This document shows positions 13,258 through 25,503 of a stretch of DNA of 64,000 bases, one piece after another; the first letter of the stretch is position 1, and each line of letters begins with the position of its first letter. The notes beneath the pieces are model-generated. The model saw nothing but the letters and a program-made list of their open reading frames with translations. It was not told the origin of the DNA and made no database searches. This stretch comes from Deuterostichococcus epilithicus (taxonomy: Eukaryota; Chlorophyta; Trebouxiophyceae; Prasiolales; Stichococcaceae), in assembly GCA_033439295.1 (NCBI GenBank), contig JAVTLE010000023.1, positions 620,001-684,000 of the forward strand, written 5' to 3'. Made by a program: the position numbers and the translations under genes.

Positions 13258-14065
13258 GCGTGGTTGCCTCGAACCTGCATTCACAGCTGTTTCAGGCATG
13301 CCTGGAACGTCCTCGTACCGTCAGCTGCAGCAGCACAAGCCTGCCGGGAAACCATGTGGCGGTGGGGAACGGGCCATGTCGCATCCCTGTGTCCAGCTTT
13401 TGCCAAGCGCTGTGCAGACCGCAGCGCGAATGGATAAATTATACAATCGTACTTACCAAAGCAAAACCGGTTTCCGCCACCATGCAGGCGGGAGCCGCCG
13501 CGGCTCGTGGATTACGAAAGTGAGACAGGCGACATTGAGGACCATTGAAGACTCCGGTAGCAGGCTTAAGCGTGGACACAGCTGCAGCGGGGTGGCACCA
13601 GGACCACCACCTGTGCGTGAATGCCGGCTGCACATGGCGGTGCTGCCTTTTTGAGCTCGCAAGGCCGGAATGGTTCCCGAGCACTGGAACGCATCGTGCA
13701 TCAATCTGCACACACGCCCACAAGGGGGAACACTGGCAGATATCTGCAAAGTTGCCGTCTGTTGCTGTGTTATGCCAGTAGTTTCTGCATGCACCAGGGC
13801 CACGCACTGTATCTAGGGCAGGAGCGCTGCTGACCCAGTGCGCTCTTGGGGTTATCACCACAGGCCTTCTTGTCGTTTCTCTTGGTGCTCTTGGTTCCAA
13901 CGATGTAAGTTCAAAGTGACAAAACAAGCAAACACAACATGAATCAAGAATCAAGGCCTAGAAACAATGCACCTCTTGAGCTCCATGCTCTACCCATCAA
14001 ATAGCCGGCTTTCATGCGCTGCCCGTCTGGTGCAGCTCACAGTGCTGCGCAGTCGAAGTTCGTCG
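13258..14065. other. Spacer between two convergent genes
   Basis: About 0.8 kb lies between the TAG of the large coiled-coil gene and the TGA of the PARP-like gene. It is lower in GC and presumably carries both 3' untranslated regions. I see no conserved coding sequence or structured RNA in it. Confidence 0.6.
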
Positions 14066-16236
14066 TCAGATTCGCACAATTTGTGGAGTGGCATCCTCTC
14101 TGTAGTGTACAAGCCAGGCCGGGCACACACACTCGCCCCTGTACACGACCGAGTGCACGTTGTGTTCTAGCCCCTGGATCTGCGAGACCCGCGCCAGGAT
14201 CATGGTATACTCTCGAACTGGTACAGGACTGCTTGTTGCTCCTGCATGGCTGCCGCCGCATGCTGCGGCGGCCAGCGCCTCCTTGTGCCGCGCATACGCC
14301 ACGCTCTGTATGGAGGTGGGCGAGAACCAGCAGCCCACTCTGCCGCAGACGCTCTTGGAGGGGTCAAAGCCGCCTGCACCCATCCAAATACATGCGCAAT
14401 GGCGACAGCTGTGGCCGATTGGAAGACGTTTTGGCGGTGCTGCTGGGCATAAGGAGGCAGGGCTCATCGACGCCATGCTTCAGCAGCCAGAACGCCTGCC
14501 ATATATGAAGGTGCCCCGTCGATCAGCCTAGCCTTCGTGCATTGGCGTGGCAAGGTAGCGAACCAGCTGCGCAGGGCATGAAAGGACCGCTTCATGTCAC
14601 CTGCGACGATGGCCGCGGCCGCTGCTGCAGAGGTGCCATGCCACATGAGGGTCCCGCTGCCGTACTCGTCCGTTTTCGGTGGATGCCAGCAGAGGCTTGA
14701 ACGTAGCCGCTCATCGGTTCTGATTTGGATCTTGGTCCCATCGAGATGCCTCGTGGTCACTGCAGCACATCACTCGCAAGCTTCAGTACAGCCTCTTCGA
14801 TTCGTGTCAGATGCGACAGCAGCATGCGACAGCAAAACCACAATTGCATTCCCTGCACGGGTCGCTCGCCTTGCTGATCCGGCGCAGGTTCCGTGGCAAG
14901 CTGGTTTCTTGGCAAGGTGTTTGCAGTGCGGGTCAGCGCAGGCCGGCAGCTGACGAGGCCCATGCTCAAGCACCCTCTGGGAGTCAGGCAGGGGGCTTGA
15001 GCACCTTTTCGCGCTTCCCTCCGATACCGGCTGAGCAGCGCTGGGTTGACCAGCCGCGTGATGCGTGTGACGCTCGGTCGCCAGGCGCTGTTGAAAGAAT
15101 CGCTGAAACGCTGATGCACAAAGTTCGCCTCCCGATATGCCGCCAGGAGCTCCTGCCGCATCTGCTGCCTGCGCCGGAAACCACCACCCCCATCATCCAT
15201 GCAGCCATGCAGAGTGCAAGGATGTAGTTTGTCAGGCTGCATCTTACAAGTACCCAGTATTTTGAGGCCGAGCTGCACAGGCCCAGCACAGCTCAAGGCG
15301 TGTTTGCTGCGCATTATGCCATTTGTGTGGCCGAAGTGGACGCACCTCGGCTTTCCACCAGTCCTGCAATCCTGTGCTCGCGCCTGCGCGTACAGCAGTG
15401 CTGCGCGGCCACAGCCAGGGCCCAGGGCATCCAATGCCTCCTCTGCTTCCTTCCTGCATGCAACATTCTGCTGGTTGACGGGCCAATCCGCTGCCCTCAT
15501 AACGTGTGTCCAATGGCATTGAAGCAGTTTGCATATCATCCTGGCAATTTAGGTGCTGCACTGCACAGTTCGGTACTTGAGCATACAATCCAACGGTACT
15601 TGAGCATACCAGCCGCCACAATGAACTAGTTCGCATCAGGAGATGGCGCTCCGGCGCGCTGCCGGTTTGAGGCTTTGCGGCCCAATGGCATGGATGCAGC
15701 GTATCACGTGTAAGAGGTGCAGATGTGCAAAGCTCTGTAGAGTGCGAAGGATGCTGCTGGGTTTCCGAGCCAGCAGCAGCATGTGGAGAGCTGCCACCAA
15801 AACTGACGCCGTCTGAACTAGAAGTAAGATTGTGCATCTGCTTCTTGCACATACTATGTAAGTCACAGCAAAAAGCAAGAGCATGCCTCGAGACGCCCGC
15901 ATTTAGCAGCGCAGCCGTCCACTCTGCGCGCGCCGCCTGAACCACATAGCCATTCCCCGCTCGCACCTGCTTCATCAGTAGCCAGGAGTATGTGATACCC
16001 GCATCATCACCGGCGGCAGTCTTGCGCACTCGTCGGATCGTCACAATGCAAGTCCGGGTGAGGCAATCGTGGCGTCCCACTCCAGATAACTCGGCGCGAG
16101 TGCAGGCATTCGTCGTTCGCACCAAGGCAGCCCACAGCACCGCCGCTGCACCGTCACCAGCATGGAGGTCCAAAGCAACCACGGCTTCTTCTCTGCATTG
16201 CACATACGCCCCGTGTATGCTTGCGATGAGTGCATC
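14066..16236 (-). CDS. PARP-like ADP-ribosyltransferase (catalytic domain; 5' end unresolved)
   Basis: Predicted to transfer ADP-ribose from NAD+. Three exons join in perfect phase: 15168-15005, 14759-14601 and 14373-14066, the last ending in TGA. In order they show the PARP entry segment (FVHQRFSDSFNSAW, then VTRITRLVNPALLSRYRRE), the NAD-binding histidine in MWHGTS, the tyrosine in SPTSIQSVAYA, and the closing strand SVVYRGECVCPAWLVHY. This order and these motifs are those of the PARP catalytic fold. The third triad position may be the Glu of GEC, but spacing is short, so mono-ADP-ribosylation or loss of activity is possible. A long exon at 16236-15967 (phase 0 at both ends, no stop) is probably part of the same gene; how it joins 15168 is not resolved. 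No zinc finger, WGR or macro domain was recognised. Confidence 0.7.
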
Positions 16237-17209
16237 CTGGAGGTGTACATGTGATGAAATCCCTATGTTTGCTCAGCGACCTGCCGTTAGCATTAGCCGG
16301 TGTCACACCTGGTGAGTCCCTGCTTCGTCATCTCGTGGATGGTTTGCTGATCCAACAGCGTGCTGGCCCCTGAGATATTGCAAGAACACGTCTTGGCGAC
16401 ATGGTGGGCAACAAAGTGTCGCAGGCGACGTTATCGTCGTTCATGCACACATACATACATGCGGTGCTGGCAACACCGCCCGGACTTCCCCGTCAACGTT
16501 GAGGGCGGATTGCCAGGGCTTGATGCTCATGAAATTCTCACCGGTGGCTTCGGAGTACAAAATTGTTTCTTCGGGTGCTGATGATGAGGTACCTCTGCGA
16601 GTAAGGGCAGTCTTTGCATCGGACTCCACGACGCTCGTGGCGTTCTGAGCCGAGCAGCTGCTGCCCATGCTGTCGAGTACAAGGCTTGCATCGCTGCTAC
16701 ATCGCGTCCTGTTGTGGCAAAACTTCGCAGCAGTTGTCCCCCGAACGATTGGAGCTATGCGTCTCCGAGACATGTCGAAACTGGAAACCCTGCCCTGTCA
16801 GCATGTAGAGACCAGGGCTCCAGCTGGAAGGTGGCAGTTCATTCGAAATTCGCATGAACAGCAAGCAGCAGAATTGCACAAAAGGCCGCCCCAAGCAGTT
16901 TTGGCAGCAGCAGTGCGTGGCGCGCTGCTGCCGCCGCTGCCGCCGGCTGCAGCGCCCGCTGATGCTTATCTGCGAGCTGCATCTCTTTCAGCAGGTGCCT
17001 TCGGCGTAGGAGTGAAGGCGGCCAGGGAAGCAGCTGTGTGGCCTGGTGTCTATCGCCCTCGTTCAGCCACTGCTACTGTTGGCCGTTGATGATGAACAGC
17101 TCCCCGCATCATTGATACTAGCCACTGGCGCGTGTTGAGCGGGCAGCAACCGTCTTGTTTCACCTTCGCCACTTTCTTCCTTCAACTGCTGCAGATCCTG
17201 AGCGATGTT
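16237..17209 (-). other. Unassigned stretch with possible 5' exons of the PARP-like gene
   Basis: A Ser-rich open segment at about 16690-16490 on the minus strand (containing VLDSMGSSCSAQN and SIKPWQSALNVDGE) and a short one near 16374-16313 (STLLDQQTIHEMTKQ) look codon-biased. Their phases do not link cleanly to exon 16236-15967. A GC-rich open patch on the plus strand at 16880-17089 is Ala-rich but has no neighbours to splice to. Confidence 0.3.
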
Positions 17210-18411
17210 TCAAGACTGCTCACTCGAATGGGCTCTGTTGGTGTATGCTGCCCAGCCACCATACTCGGTGATGTCAGTGATTCCTTCGCCACCCTGCAGT
17301 GACGGCACAATGGCAGTCAAGAAGGGGAGGCTGACACGAGCTTGATACATCAGGATAGCACGTCGGCAGCGCCTCGAGAGATTCAGAGCTTCTTCGGAGC
17401 TCAAGGGAAAGGTGTCATCACAGCACGGCAATGATACTGGGCGCAAAAGGCCACGCCCGCAATATTGGGCTTTGCAATAACGGAAGCTCTGCTTGGGGTC
17501 ACCACCGCGAGGTGCCTCACTGCTCCTCACCTGTGCTACGTGGCCCTCGCATATGAAACCCTTCACGGTGGATCCGTCTTCGAGATCCACAGAGCCAATG
17601 GCCAGCGGCGGCGGCACCTTTAATGATGCACCCACAAAGCTAGTTTTCAAGTGCCAGAAAACCTTGCCAAAGACAGAGTCTCTGAACATACTTGCAAGCT
17701 GAGTGCTCGGTGCATGGCAGTCGACTGTTCATTCCGATGCAGGGTGTCCGCACACACATGAATTGACATGACACAATAATGGGAGGATCACAGCAGCCAG
17801 GCTTCATCGCAAGTCCCTTACCTTGCTGATGAAGGCGCCCACATTCTCAAACGGCAGGTCAAAAACCTCCAGTGCAACCTGCGGGTCAGGTTCCCGCATA
17901 GACGTCGGCAGCCGCACCACCGTGCTTTGGGAGTCTAGCCCGTGTCGTGTTAACTTGCATTTAGAGCACGACTGCGCAGCCCCGTTCAAGCTTCTGCAAA
18001 CCAAGAGCAATCGATCTAAGATTTACGCTCACCGCCGCGCCACCGCTAAGTGTGCGGATCATGCCCGGCTTTGCCGGCGATGTGACAGGCGCCGACAGTG
18101 CATAAAGCCTGTAAACAGGCGCCTGCGCAGGATCGTCCACCTCTCAAGCTGCAGCTAAGCCTTGTGGGTGCACAAGGTGAGCGGCGGAAGCAGTGCTGCC
18201 GTTGCTACGACGTGAATCCACACAAGCGGGCACACAAACGGTAGATATGGTCACTGGTTCAGGAGGAGGATGGCGTGAGGCTTACGCTGTTGCACGCGCT
18301 CACGAAGCGGGCCTTCAGGTCCGTCAGCTGCGAGTGCAGCGGGTAGCCCCGCAGGTGGAGGCCGCACACAGCCAGGCGCAGCGATGTCGCCGCTGCTGCA
18401 TCAACAGCCAT
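17210..18411 (-). CDS. Stand-alone allophanate-hydrolase C-terminal-domain protein
   Basis: Four exons, all phase 0: 18411-18304, 17971-17822, 17617-17531 and 17293-17210 (TGA), giving 142 residues. The sequence matches the C-terminal domain of allophanate hydrolase and urea amidolyase from end to end: LRLAVCGLHLRGYPLHSQL at the start, the acidic strand VALEVFDLPFENVGAFI, then PPPLAIGSVDLEDGSTVKGF and DITEYGGWAAY near the end. The amidase half, with its Lys-Ser-Ser triad, is absent: 5' of the ATG there is only a 0.6-kb spacer and then another gene. In the full enzyme this domain acts on the product of the amidase step of allophanate breakdown. Here it may act as a separate subunit or have a new role. 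Start chosen: the ATG immediately before the conserved domain; an upstream non-conserved exon cannot be excluded. Confidence 0.75.
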
Positions 18412-18986
18412 CCAAGAGCCCGACCTGCTACGGACACGGTGGAGCCAGAGCTGTTATGCGGCGGGTGTGGTAGATGATACCCCTTTGATATGTGTGCACA
18501 GAGGCTGCACGGGTTGTCTAACGCTGGATATCGTCGCTTGCTGTGGATGGACTGACATGTGTAGTCTCTGCATGCAAAGGCACGAGCACCTTGCAAGGCT
18601 GCGCGACACGTCTCTTTGGCCTGATTACTGACCGCACTGGCGCCTATGTGGAGTTGTCACGATTTCGTGGACGCTCGACCTAGGCGACGATGCGCTCGGG
18701 CAACAACGATCCGCAAATGTGCGATGCAGGCTGTACGCGGTGGGCGAGACACCTCAGAGTAGGCGACACGGGCGACCCCACGTGGAAAAAGTTTGCATGC
18801 CACCGCTCGTTGAGCTCTGCACCAGCTCCAGATTCAGAAACGCAATGTTCCATTATGGGGATTGCACATGTGGCGGTCCCGCCAAACCCTCGTCAAACTT
18901 TTAAAGCATGGTACATAAGCATACAACATGGTGTACATAAGCATGAACATGAAAGTCTTTCTGACAGGCACTTCATTTCATGCGCA
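18412..18986. other. Spacer between two minus-strand genes
   Basis: It holds the 3' flank of the amine oxidase and the promoter side of the small allophanate-hydrolase-domain gene. A direct repeat lies near 18910-18955 (TACATAAGCAT twice). I see no coding exon in it. Confidence 0.5.
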
Positions 18987-21900
18987 TCAGTGCACGCCGA
19001 TTGCAGATTCATTTGCGGTGCCATTGGCGGTGCCGTTCCCGGCGGTGCCATTTGCCGCCGGCGCCCCATTCGCCTCCGCAGTGCCGCCGCAGGCGGCCTT
19101 GCTGCCGCAGCAGGTGCTGGCGGCATTGGGCGCATGTGGCACGTCCGTCGACGGGTTGATGTCGAAGAAGCCGTGCGGCTTGAGCGTGAAGCCCACATTC
19201 TCGACCTGCAATTTCGCAAAGAAACCGCGTTGACAATCAGCTAATGACCCCCGGCATTTTGAGGCATTAGCAAGGCAGCTGGGTTCTGCTGCCAGGGAGT
19301 CTCAGGCTGATGCAGCGATAAACTGCAGCTGACGGGACGGATCGCCATCGTCATCCCTGCCCGCTTGGGCGCTGCGGGCGGAAGGAAAGATTGACTTTCG
19401 CAGTGTGGAGCAAAACCGTATTTTCACACTCGCGCACCGGCATGACGGGGAAGTCCTCTGGGCGCGGCAGGTGCGACACGCCGAAGCAGTGGTAGATGAC
19501 GGGGTCGCTGCCGGGGCCCACGTCCCGATCCTGTTGAGGATGGTATAAGAGGGAGAAAGTCAAGGTGCTGCAGCAGCTGAAGCGTGCTGTGCGCCATTGC
19601 AGGCATACCTGCAGTGCGCTGTGGTGCTGCACGGCACAAACCAGACCAGTAGGGCGCTAATTCGTGCTCCAAGAAGCTTGCGCAGCCCCCACTGTGCCGT
19701 CCTCTGTCTGCATCGACATCGGCCGCAAGACGAGAGGATGCCAGATCGTGAGGCGACCCGACAGCACAGCACAGTAGCGCTTTTGGTTGCAACAAGCCGG
19801 GACCAGGTGCGGTGTGCACCTGCTGCGTCCATGCCGCCAGCCCGGAGCCGCCCCCCGACATGACTGTGTGGTCGCCTGCAACAGCACCCGGCACTATTCA
19901 GCGTTTAACGGATTTGGACGCTAGGCAGCATCGCTGACACAATCCTGGAGAAATGTGTGCCCGTCTGCACCCGTGATCCGTGCACCCAGCAGCCGGCACA
20001 ACACGCCTCCTGGGCTGTTGGACTGCACGCATGCAAGTGGGGCATGTCTCAGCCAAGGCGTTCCATACTGGCAGGCTACAAACTCATCGCAAAAGCGTTT
20101 TGCGTTGCGCACTCGATGGGAAGCGCTCGTCGTCGCGGTGCGGTGTGACCCACAGGTTCTTCTGCGCAAAGCCGCCCCGCAGCGCGATCATGCTGGTGGG
20201 CGCCGCCAGCAGCGTCGGAATGGCGCCAGGGACCAGCTTGTACGCCACCGGCTTGCCTGCGGCAAGGAGGAACGCATTTTCCTTTTGTGCAGTGATGTCC
20301 TGCGGTGGTACATGCATCGGGATGTCACCGTCGGAGCCGCGGCTTTGGGTCACGGGTTTGCCTGCGTCGTCAGATCTCCTCTGAGGCATTGTACAGCAAT
20401 TGAAAGGGGCAATCGCAACTGAGGGAAGGATCCAAAGTACCGCTGCCATGATGTATCCCTGCGCCTTTGAAGCGGCAGCACAAAGCAGCGTGTTATCAAG
20501 CCTCCAGACCGGCCCATTCGTCTGGGCCTTTGTTCAGACGCTCCATCTCGGCTCGCTTGGCAAGAGTGGCTCAGATCGAGACGCTGTAGAGGTGTAGATC
20601 AGCTGTGCAGTCACCTGTGCAGCCAGAGAAACACCTGTGACGGGGTGCCGCGATGTGGGGTTGCTGATCTTCCACACTCGCGCCGCCGCGGGGTTGGCCA
20701 GCCGCTGCGCCGCGGCCTCCGTTGGCAGCGGCGTCTCCTGCGCCCAGAAGCCGTTGCCGTGTGGGTTGTCCGGCCCCTCTGGCATCGCCACCAGATCCAC
20801 CTGCGTCGCGGTAGCAGATCGTAAGAGCCTCGATCGGTGAGATTTGAAATGGCAGGCATGATACCGTTCATAATGCAGGCTTCAGCGGTTGCCTGCATCA
20901 GCAGCAATGTGTCTAGCGTCCTGGAGTGGCGATCACACGTAAATCCCCTCCTCACCTGCCTAGTTACCCTGCAGCAACAGCAGCTGGCCCCCGCTGGCGA
21001 AGAAGTACTGGATGCTGTAGTATGACACAGGGGCTGAGCGCCGCACCTCGCTAATGGCGAGCCCTCTGCCACCCTCTGCGTCGTCGACCGCCATGTCGAG
21101 CCGCGCACAAAACATGTGCTGGTGCACCTGCGGCATGACAATGCCAGAGTTGGGCGCCCTCGAAATTGCTTTGCAGTAGTGATGCTGTAGATGAGACCAC
21201 TTGCCGTGTGCAGGAGTACTACAAGGAAAGAGAATGAAACGCAGACGACCCCGGCACCACCAGGCACGGGAGTTGCTGTTGCGGAGGCGCTGCACGCCTG
21301 TGCATAGGTGCGGAGGTTACACTGGGAACGTTTTCCTACTTGATCATGATCAAGTCGCAGTGATTATGCGAGAAGCTAGGGCGGACCTGTGCATTGACGC
21401 GCGGCGCGACCAGCGTGCCCCACTTGGGGCTGTCACCCTCGCCCGGCGACAGCAGGCTGGTACTGAGCTCTCCTGTCAGCTGGATGTTGTAGTGGATGCT
21501 GCCATCCTGCGCGGCAGAAGTCTTGAGCAATCTTCCTTCGTCTCCCTGCCATTTCATGGTAAGTCCAGCAGCAGACTGAGCATAGCAGTCAAACAGGCAG
21601 ACACGCACAGGTCCGCAGTCCTCCCAGCTCAAGATGCACACACCACACACAGAACTTGCAAAAGTTGCAGTTGAGCCGGAGCGGCCACCGCAGCTACGCC
21701 TGAAGCACACGCGCCTCGACCTTTCACACTGTTCAATCCAGCCGCGCGTATGGAAATGTGTCGTGGAGCGCGGAAGCGACTCGCCTGGGAAAAGGTCCAT
21801 ACGAACTTGTACTCGTAGTTGACCACTGTCGCCACAAAGCTTAGCACCAGCTGCCGGCTGCGGCGCACCTGCAGCGCATCGGATTGCACCTGGCTGGACA

Positions 21901-24900
21901 TAATCCACGACAGGAGCGCAGCAGCGCAACGACCGCCTGCCTGGCGAGCTTCAGGCCGCCTGGCTACTTGTGCAGGCTGGCAGGGCCTGACATTGCACTG
22001 ACACACATCAAACCCTCCAGCGCAACAAATAGGCAGAAAATCCAGGAAAGGTGACGACGCTCACCTCGGCGTGGCCGGTGCGGTACTCTGTGTGCTTCCA
22101 CAGCGTGCCGGCGTCCTCCTCGTGCAAGCACACCGCCTTCTTCAGCACCCACGGCTCGCCTACGCAGCAGCATGTAAGCTTGGCGCTGATGTTGGGTCCA
22201 TTCGCGTGGCAGTGCAGCCAGCGCAGGCACTGCTCACAGACGCATCGGCTGTCGCTTGGTCCTGAGCGCTGTCAAAGCGCAGCACAGTTGCACAGATTGC
22301 TGAAATGTTATTGGAACTGACGACTAAATGCCAAGCATGACATCTTTTGCTGATGAGCTGGATCAGAGACACTCGGACCTTTGGCGTTGACGAGGCTGGC
22401 GTCAAAGTAGTGAATGGTGCCGACGCAGTCGCATCCCAGCTCCAGGCTATTTGCGCAATTTCCAAGCCCGTAATCACCTGAAGAGCGCCCCAGTCTATCA
22501 GCCATGCGCCAGGGCTGTTTCAGAGATAGGCCGCAAAGTGCTGCGTGTGTTCGTTGGATACAACATAAGTGCTGGCAGCACTGCAGGCACGCCCAGTCAT
22601 TGAGCGAAAGGGGTTGTGAAGCTCACCTGTGTCCAGTGCGCACTTTCTCTCGAAAGGTGGGTTGGGGTCGCCATACCTGCCGCACAGCACAGTGGGCCTG
22701 TCGGTCGACATGACGGCACACTTCATACCTGTCCGCCCCGATGCGGGCTACGCAGATTCCTTGCTGGTCGAGCCAGCAGCCAGACTCCATGGGTGGCCAT
22801 GCGCGACACGCCGACGGCATCACGGAAGCAACCATGTCATGATGATGTTGTCACGAAAATCTTGGTGGAAAAAGAACAATAATTGCTCACGGAACGATCA
22901 TCTCCACCAGCGACGCGCGGTGCATGATGGGTCGCAGCCTGCCGCCATCCTCGTACCCGACGTCATGCAACACCAGCCCCTGAACAAGACGGGTCTGTTC
23001 AGTCGTGGTGCCGCGCCGTGAAGATGCGCTCGGCTTAGGGATGACAAACAGGGAAAAGGAAGTTGCACAGACTGCTGCCGCTAGGTTTGAGGCCAAACAA
23101 GCGCGCCAACGCACAGGCGGCTGGCTATATTGCATCAGATGCGTCTGAGACCGCTGCCGTCACCTCTTTGTAGTTGAAGCTGATGCGCATCTGCCACTTT
23201 TGCCAACTGACGTGGTTGCCGTCTACCTGTAAGGGGGGCAGCAGCGCCAGATCACGCCAATGTCTGAACCTCATTGCTTTGATCGAAGCAGCCTCAGTGA
23301 GTGGCCTTAGAAACAGGGGTTGCATCGCCTTCACGTCCAGGGGCACACATGTCATCAGCTTGAAGCGTTGCTGACGTCATCTGACACCTGCGAGCCTTCC
23401 ACAGCATGTTCAGGTACGCCAGCAGCTGCTGCTCCCGGCAGGCGCTCCTGGGTGGGCACTGTCAGAGCAAACCCTGAACCCTTCGACAGTGGAGGCCCAC
23501 CGTGAAGCTGGGGCCCTCCGGTTGCACGATGTCCAGGCGCTTGAGGCCGGTGCGCCAGGGCCGCTCCGCCCCCGCCAGGTCCCGGTGGTAGTTGCTGTCG
23601 GTGTCGGGCAGCGGCGGCAGCTGCTCCCCGTGCGGGGTGTCGATGTGCACCACCTGAGCGCATTGGCAACACGCGCTGTGTAGGAATTTGTGGGTTGATA
23701 CCTGCCATGGCCGACGGCACTGTGGCTGCTGCTGCCTGTGCTGCGCGTCAATGTGCACCTCTTGTGCACTGAGTGCAGGCGGAATGCCTTGTAGCTCCAT
23801 CAGGAGTTCGGGGTGAACTCTATGATTGGACGCCCTGTGACGGCGTGTGGCAAGAGCAGAGCCCAGACCCGGTACCAACCGTCAGATGGCAGCAGGCTGC
23901 TTATGGAAGCAGCGCCGATCTCATGGAACCAGTGCGCAATGCCATGACTTGCGCGCCACAACTTTGCACGATTCAATCTGCTGCCAACCGAACACTGCGG
24001 CGCGGCGGCGCAGAGGCTGCAACGATGCTAGAGGTGGCAGCCTGTGGTTCTCGACGCGGGTGCCTCGGCAGGGTCAAAAGTGGCAGCTTTCGGTCTTGTG
24101 CTTCACCTTCCGCGCGTTGAGGTCGATGACCGGCACAAAGTCCAGCGGCCGCGCATACGCATTGTCCGCCGGCTTTGCATGGTGATACATGAAGGTCTGG
24201 ATGAGCCGCATGCCGCTCGCGTCGCTGGGCGGCAGGTGCTGTGGCCATGGGAACAAATGTTGTCAGCAGAACTCAATGAGCTGACCGCTGGCAGGGCGTG
24301 CAGGTACACGAATCCCCTGAAATTCCAGCGCAGCCCAGCCCCTTTGGCGGCTGCCTTTGGCGACAGCCAGCGACTGCTTCTGAGTTGCTTCGCGGAACAG
24401 TGCTGTTCAGATCGACCACAGCAAGTCGCGGCTGCCTGTCCCCACGCATGTACCACTCTCCACGGTGACAAGCAGAGCCTGGCGATATTTTCAGTCACAA
24501 TAGCACTGCACGATGATGGTGCCAAGAGTCAGTCCCAAACCCTCATTCGGAAATGATAATGCACAGCCGCCACCTAGCCGAGGTCTGAGAGACATGAAAA
24601 TCTCAAGTCGTGGGGCAGCACTACTGTTGGGTGAGAAAGGGGCGCACCACGGACCAGGGGTCGCACACGACGAGCGACAGGTCGGTCATGCCGCGCGCGG
24701 CCAGAAGCTGCCGCACGCCGGCATCTGCCTTTGCTATCTCCTCTGCGTCGAAGCAGTCGTCCGGCGTCAGCATCGGCTGCACGCCCTTGACCTGCGTCAG
24801 TGCACCGCAAGCAGATCACATTTGCCTGCAGACATCCCTCCTATCAGTTCTGCCACCATCGTTCTTGGCAATTCCCGTGTCAAAGCAGTCGTTCGGCGTC

Positions 24901-25503
24901 ACCATCGGCTGCGCGCCCTTGGATAAAGATGTCAGACCGGACCGCATCTAAGCCATGCCTCAGAAAAGCCAGAACCACTTTGGTGGCAGGTCCAAGTTCC
25001 AACCTGTTTCCAGGAAGACACGGCGTGTTTGGCAAGGTCCACGATCGCTTCCGCAACATAATCCGACGGCGGCGCCTGCAGCACCAGCGCAGCGCGTCGC
25101 GGCGGCGCCGGCCCGCCGGCGCTGAAGGTCACCAGCTCCGCCTTCGCAGGCTCCTGGAGATGCACAGAGTTCACGCTTGCATTGCACCGATGCAGATGGT
25201 CGATTTGGCGGTTTTGTTGGGGACTGCGATGGTAGCCCCCTCCTCAACCTCGATCGGCTGCGAAGCACAGCCCTTGCTGCAGCAGGATTTCAACCTTTCA
25301 AAGTTGTATGCTTCCTTCCTTGCCCCTATGAAGCACGATTCTGAATAGGGCTGCATGATGCACGTCCCGTGTCGCCCGTTTACCTTCAGGCTGATCGAGT
25401 TGAACCGCAGAGGTTCCGGAGCCTTGCCATATGCTCGTGCGCACTCAGCTGCTGCTGAGATCTCCTCAATAGAGAGCGGGTCGAGGGGATGTGGCGACAC
25501 CAT
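18987..25503 (-). CDS. Primary (copper) amine oxidase, complete, 18 exons
   Basis: Oxidises primary amines to aldehyde, ammonia and H2O2 using copper and topaquinone. Exons, 5' to 3': 25503-25384, 25153-25004, 24791-24648, 24238-24107, 23653-23501, 23226-23164, 22979-22891, 22676-22627, 22477-22379, 22159-22065, 21868-21785, 21506-21387, 21127-21047, 20800-20635, 20256-20113, 19875-19820, 19530-19438 and 19205-18987, about 685 residues, as usual for the family. The ATG precedes HPLDPLSIEEI, the typical N2-domain start. Visible motifs are QPEGPSF, the catalytic-base segment CALDTGDYGLG, the topaquinone motif NYEY in exon 11, the copper histidines HQH in exon 13 and SHLPRPEDFPVMP in exon 17. 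The intron after exon 11 is GC-AG (GCGAGT donor). The C-terminus is Ala/Gly/Asn-rich without an SKL-type peroxisomal signal. The end of exon 3 may be 24651. Confidence 0.93.
20326..20372 (-). repeat. Upstream echo of amine-oxidase exon 20256-20113
   Basis: On the minus strand, CAG followed by GCAAACCCGTGACC repeats the real exon edge, CAG followed by GCAAGCCGGTGGCG, about 105-115 bp upstream. The encoded text GKPVTQ mirrors GKPVAY, then the similarity fades. Confidence 0.6.
23723..23765 (-). repeat. Upstream echo of amine-oxidase exon 23653-23501
   Basis: The true exon opens with VVHIDTPHGEQLPP; about 110 bp upstream the same frame reads EVHIDAQHRQQQPQ after an AG. The copy decays after about 45 bases and has no donor. 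Confidence 0.7.
24880..24935 (-). repeat. Near-identical upstream echo of amine-oxidase exon 24791-24648
   Basis: On the plus strand 24880-24921 (AAGCAGTCGTTCGGCGTCAC...) matches 24748-24789 (AAGCAGTCGTCCGGCGTCAG...) at all but a few positions, 132 bp away. It covers the coding start of exon 3 (GVQPMLTPDDCFD) but the acceptor end has diverged. This is one of the youngest echoes in the window. Confidence 0.85.

Noticed and set aside
14757-15539. A single 260-residue minus-strand reading frame
   Set aside because: Only its central part (15168-15005) aligns to the PARP fold with proper splice sites; the rest is intron translated through.
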